Origin: Aspergillus flavus
Taxonomy: Eukaryota > Ascomycota > Eurotiomycetes > Eurotiales > Aspergillaceae
DNA length: 64,000 nt
Direction of reading: 5' to 3'
NCBI RefSeq assembly: GCF_009017415.1
Contig: NC_092408.1
Span: 2,356,001 to 2,420,000, forward strand
The position numbers and the translations under genes are program-made. The notes beneath the pieces were generated by a model. It worked only from the letters and a program-made list of their open reading frames with translations. It did not search any database and was not told the DNA's origin. Positions 59,101 to 64,000 of the stretch are shown piece by piece (the first letter of the stretch is position 1; each line of letters begins with the position of its first letter).

Positions 59101-59692
59101 ATATTTAATAATACTTATATTATAAATTATATTTATATTATATAACTAATTTCTATTTAGTATATATATATATTAACTTTATAAAAAAAATAAGAAATAT
59201 TTATATTTTATAATTTTTATAATCTTTAGATATTTATTATATATTAAATATATTTGTTAAAAATTTATTCACTTTAATTATTTAATTTATATTTTTGATT
59301 AAATTCTATATTTATTAAATAATTTATTTAAAATTCAATAAAAATATTTTTATAATAACTAATCTTATTCTATCTATGGTATTTAAAAATATTTTATTAA
59401 TTAATTATATTGATTTACATTTTTAAATAATTTATATAATAAAAAATAATTTTAAAAAAGACTAATTATATTTAAATAAACTATTAGATTTATTTTTTAT
59501 TTTTATTTTTAATTTTTATTAATATTTTAATCTAGATTAAATAAATAGTTTTGTAGTAATAATAAATTTTTAATATTTTTAATTATATTTAATATTTTTA
59601 AGAAAAATAATAGTAGTAATTTAATATTAATATTCTTATTATTATTATTATCTATTATTACTTAATATTAAAGATTTTATTTATAATTGATA

Positions 59693-59907
59693 GATCTTGT
59701 TTTTCTATTAATCTAGATAGTTTTTGTAGACTTATAATCTTTTAGATATTAAAAAAAAAATTAATTTATAATAAAGTTTAAATTCTTGTTATTCTATCTT
59801 TAGCTAACTTTCTAATTAAATATTATAGATGAAGATCTATTTAGTGGCTGGAAAAATCTATCTTCCAGACCACTTAGGGTTACTAGATAGAATCCCCTAC
59901 TAATATA
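59693..59907 (+). repeat. Direct repeat family C, copy 2 (putative 3' LTR)
   Basis: It contains TATTCTATCTTTAGCTAAC, AGATCTATTTAGTGGC and ends near GATAGAATCCCCTACTA. It keeps more G/C than its partner in the last 60 bp and has an extra block of about 30 bp near its start. Confidence 0.75.
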
Positions 59908-62900
59908 TTATATAATTAAAAACCTTTTTAAAAAAGGTCTACTATTATTTATAATATTAAAATTTAAAAAGTAAATAGTAATTTAATTATTTAAACTCTA
60001 TACTTTATATATATAAAATTTACTAAAAAAATTAAAAAACCTTATTTATATTTCTAGTTTTAATATTTAAAATAGGCTATATCTATAGATATAGATTAAT
60101 TTAAAAAAGATTAGTATTTAATTATTAATTAGGTTGATTAAAAATCTACTAGTATCTTTTAATCTAGTTATTAAAAAATCTATTATAAGAATAATTATTA
60201 ATTATTTTATTTATGATTTAATAAGTATAAATATTTCAACTATCTAGATTAATTTTATTTTTAATTAATGCTAAATAACTATTTAGATCTTAATTATTAT
60301 TTATAAATAATATAGTATTAAATAATAATATTAAAATAGATTTTTTTTATGATACTATTTTTTTTTCTTATTTTAATTTTAATAATTGTATTCTAAATCT
60401 AAACTTATAGTATAGAATCTATATAAACTAATATATAATTAATATTAAAGATTTAAATATTTACTAAATAATTTATAATATAAAATTAATAACTATTTTA
60501 AATAATTTTAAAGTATTATTAATAAATAATTTAAACTATTAATTCCTAGTAAATTATTAATTTTTCTAAAGTTAAACGCTATTAACTATAGACAACTCTA
60601 GAAATAATAAGTAACTAGATTTAAATAATTATAAATAATTTTACTATTTAATATTTATCATAAAATAGTAAATGAATAAAAAATAGAAAAAACTAATTAT
60701 TTTTAGTTAAATATATAAAATAAATTAATAGTTAAATCTATTATAAAAAATATATATATTTTTAGTAATTAATTAAAAAATATTATTAATTATAAAAAGG
60801 AATCTATAATAGAGATTAATCTATAAATAATACTATATAAAATAATTTTAAACTAGTTTATATTTAAACTAATTAATTTTAAAAAATAATTATTATATAT
60901 TTTATTTTTTAAGTAGAAATAGTTTATATTAATAGTTAAGTAATTTAAAGTATAAATATTAAAGATATTATTTAAATTATAAAAGCTATTATATAAATAT
61001 TTTAAGTATATTAATTAAATATATACTATAATTATTTATTTAAAAAATTATATATAATATAAAAACTATTTTATATATATATTTAATTAATTAATATTAA
61101 TATAAAATACATTAAATTTATATCTTAAAAAATATTTGAAAATCTATTAAAATAATTATTTTAGAATAATTTTTAAATAACTAGAATTTAAAATAAAAGT
61201 TTAAAAAAATATTATTTCTATTTATATAAAAGATTATTACTTATCTAGTAAATTTAAAATTTAAATTATAAAAAATTAAAATATAATTTATTAAATAGAC
61301 TATTTATTAATATTTTTAATTTTAATAATAGATATAACTGTACTGTATAATTATACTTTAAAAATTAAATTTAAAATTAATTAATTTAATTATACTAAAT
61401 TAAAAAACTAGTAAATTATATTAGTTAATAATTTGATTTAATAATTATAGATTAATAAATAAATTAAAATTATTTTAATTAAATTTATTAATAAGTTATT
61501 AAATATTAAATAGTATAATAGTATTAATTAATATTCTAGTATAGCTAATAATAATAGTAGTTATTTTAATAGCTACAAAATAAATATAATATATATCAAT
61601 AGTATTAAAAAAATATATTAAATAATAAAAAAGTAAATAAGCTTTTTTTAATTAAATTATAATTTTTAATTTAAATAGTTATCTATAGAAATTAAAATTT
61701 TCTTTAATTAATTTAACTATTAATTATATTATAATTATAATAACAATATATAATTATTTAATAATTATTAAATATTCTATAATTAAAATAAAAATTTTAT
61801 AAATTATTTTGTAAAAAACTATTTTAATTCTAATAATCATTTAGTTAAAGAAAAATTAATAGAGCTTTTATTATAAATTTTAAAATATTTAAATATTTAA
61901 TATTAATATCTCTATATATATACATATATAATATAGCAAGAAATTTAATTTAAAAAATAGTTTATATATATATATATATAAATTAATATATTAAATTTTA
62001 AATAGATAATTTAATTTTAAAAAATCTAGTAGAGATTCAAATTGTATTTAAAAATAAAAATTACAATTAATTAAAAAGAAAGATATTTAAATAATATTAA
62101 AATAAAGAAGTTTAGAATATATTTAATAAATAATAATTAATTATTCTAGTTATTTTATAAATATAAGATATAAACTTATAGATATTATTTAAAAAAATAT
62201 TACTAATTTTAGTTTAATTATTAATTTTAAAAATAAAAAAATGATAAATAGTAAATTTTTAATTTATAAATAATAAATGAAATATTTTTAAAGTTTAGTA
62301 ATAAATAAAGTTTATTATAAAATATAATAATTTAAGATGAATTAGATAATTTTTTTAATATTAATAATAAATTAATAAATTATAAAATATTTTATTTTAA
62401 TTAAATAATTAATAATAACTAATATAGTATTAAATTTTTGATTATATACTAAAAATAAAATCTATAAATATATTTTATGAAATGAAATATATTTGAATAT
62501 AAATAATAAATATAAAATTTTTAATTTAATTTTTAAAAATTAATAGTCGTTTAATATGTATAATAATTTTAAATCTAATAATTTATATAGTTATATATTT
62601 TAAACTAGTAATATTTGTAAAATAGGAATTTATAAATCTATTTTAATAGAAATAAACAAATTTTATTTTTAATTTATTATAATTGGAAATATAAAAATAA
62701 TTTTTATAAAATATATACTTTTTTTATTTTTTATATTTAAATAATATTATTATAGAGTACTTATTATAGAGTACATTTCATAAGTTTATTTAGAATTTTT
62801 AAAATATATTATATAGTATTAATTTTTGATAGACTTTATAAATTAGATTTTAAATATTGAATAATAAAAACATTTTTCTATTAATAAATTAAATATAATA

Positions 62901-64000
62901 ATTTAATTTTATTTTAATATATATTAATAGAATAGATTTTAAAATTTAACTTTTTTTTCAGAATAAAAATTAAAAATTAAAATTAGATTTTTAGCTATAA
63001 ATAGAGAAGTCTGAATTTTCAATTTAAAAAGAAATTTTTATAATTTTAATAATAATTTCTTTATAGATAAAATAAAATTTATAATAAATTACTAAATAAA
63101 ATCTATATTTTTAATTTTTAAAACTATTTAGTTTTAATATAATAAATACTTATGTTTTTTATTAATGAAATAGCTAATTTAATTAATAATTACTAAATAA
63201 ACATTATATTAAATTATTAAATAATCATTATAAAATAGATTAGCTATTTTCTAATTTTAATTTTAATAATATTAATTAATATAAAATCTATTTAATCTTT
63301 TTCAAGTTTATAGTTATTTTATTACTATCTATTAATACTATAATAAAGAAATTTAATTAAATAATTATTTTTATATTTATTTATTCAATTATTTTAAAAA
63401 TACTACAAAGTTTTTTTAATAATATCTATAATTACTATATTTTATATAAAAACTTTTAAATTAAATTATAGTTGATTTAATAATTAGTGAATTATTAAAA
63501 AAATTTAGAATTATAGTATTATATTACTATATATATTAAATTTAATATTATTAAAAAATACTAAAGAATCTATCTAAGTATTAGCTATTTATTAAATATT
63601 ATAAATATTATACTTATTACTAAATACATTTATAATATTAAAATTATTAAAAATATTTCTATTATTATTAATAGTATTAGATTATACTATAAAATATTTA
63701 AATATATTATATTTAATATTTATATATTTAAAAATTTAGAGATTAAAGATATTTTATTAAAATATAGATTTAAATCTATTTAATTAATAATTTATATATT
63801 AATCTATTAATTAATATAAATATATTTAATTATAAAAAATTATTTTTAATTTTAATACTTATATATATATATATATATATATATTTATTTATTATAGTTT
63901 AAAAAAATTGAATATATTTAAACTATATTTATTTATATTAAGTATTAGATAGTTATATTTAAATATTCAAAAATCTTTTATTTAGTAAAATTAAAATAAA

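Larger units (their letters stand above)
42240..64000. repeat. A+T-rich block, probably RIP-degraded transposons
   Basis: Composition falls within about 100 bp of the MTQ1 stop to almost pure A and T and stays so to the window end. Cytosines and guanines are rare and mostly in TC/TAG/CTA contexts; CpG and CpA are almost absent, and TpA is very frequent. No open frame of 60 codons occurs in about 21.8 kb. Diverged repeat copies inside differ mainly by C/T and G/A changes. These are the marks of repeat-induced point mutation on transposons, known from Neurospora and many other Pezizomycotina. No intact gene, tRNA or rRNA was recognised. It extends beyond the window. Confidence 0.9.

Noticed and set aside
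42240..64000. Inserted mitochondrial DNA as an explanation for the A+T-rich block
   Set aside because: No mitochondrial protein, rRNA or tRNA gene is recognisable, no long frame survives, and the internal repeats with transition differences fit RIP on transposons better.
42240..64000. CRISPR-like or regularly spaced short repeat array
   Set aside because: The repeats present are tandem or long dispersed copies without regular unique spacers, and the organism is eukaryotic.

Overview
This window is nuclear DNA from a filamentous ascomycete, most likely class Eurotiomycetes (Eurotiales or Onygenales). Genes are compact and carry many short introns of about 40-105 nt with GTRNGT-like donors. 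The proteins (HapE, Mei2, Azf1, a short cytosolic malate dehydrogenase, DUF2015 and DUF2423 proteins, yapsin-like protease) fit that group. I assembled the gene models by hand from conserved protein sequence plus splice sites. Except for mei2, the exon lengths of every complete gene sum to a whole number of codons.

Layout, left arm (1-42.1 kb, gene-rich). C2H2 factor Azf1 (+, 5' end off the window); mitochondrial FAD/folate-type carrier Flx1 (-); TOM7, a 53-codon gene in four tiny exons (-); U2 snRNP subunit SF3B4/Hsh49 (+); DUF2015 protein (-); ribosomal protein eL28 (+); malate dehydrogenase (+); TRAPP subunit Trs33 (-); Siz/PIAS SUMO ligase (-); DUF2423 protein (+); GPI ethanolamine-phosphate transferase Gpi7/Las21 (+); RNase MRP subunit Rmp1 (-); meiosis regulator Mei2 (-); exocyst Sec15 (+); CCAAT-binding subunit HapE (-); rRNA-processing Fcf2 (+); purine nucleoside phosphorylase (-); mitoribosomal uS10m/Rsm10 (+); mitochondrial TrpRS Msw1 (+); GPI-anchored aspartyl protease (+); HemK-type release-factor methyltransferase Mtq1 (+). 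Most are housekeeping genes with no operon-like logic. Several neighbours are divergent pairs sharing one upstream region (TOM7/SF3B4, DUF2015/RPL28, SIZ1/DUF2423, MEI2/SEC15, HAPE/FCF2, PNP/RSM10). Three introns, in SIZ1, GPI7 and MEI2, appear to use GC-AG borders.

Right arm (about 42.24-64.0 kb). Composition changes abruptly to almost pure A+T for about 21.8 kb, with no open frame of 60 codons. This is the pattern expected of repeat-induced point mutation (RIP) on transposons. Three pairs of diverged direct repeats can still be read (44.2/53.9 kb, 48.6/52.5 kb, 56.0/59.7 kb), together with tandem repeats and a near-perfect 49-bp inverted repeat. They suggest nested LTR retrotransposons, one inserted in another. 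The block could be an ordinary transposon island, a centromere core or subtelomeric heterochromatin; sequence alone cannot decide. I found no CRISPR array, tRNA or rRNA gene.
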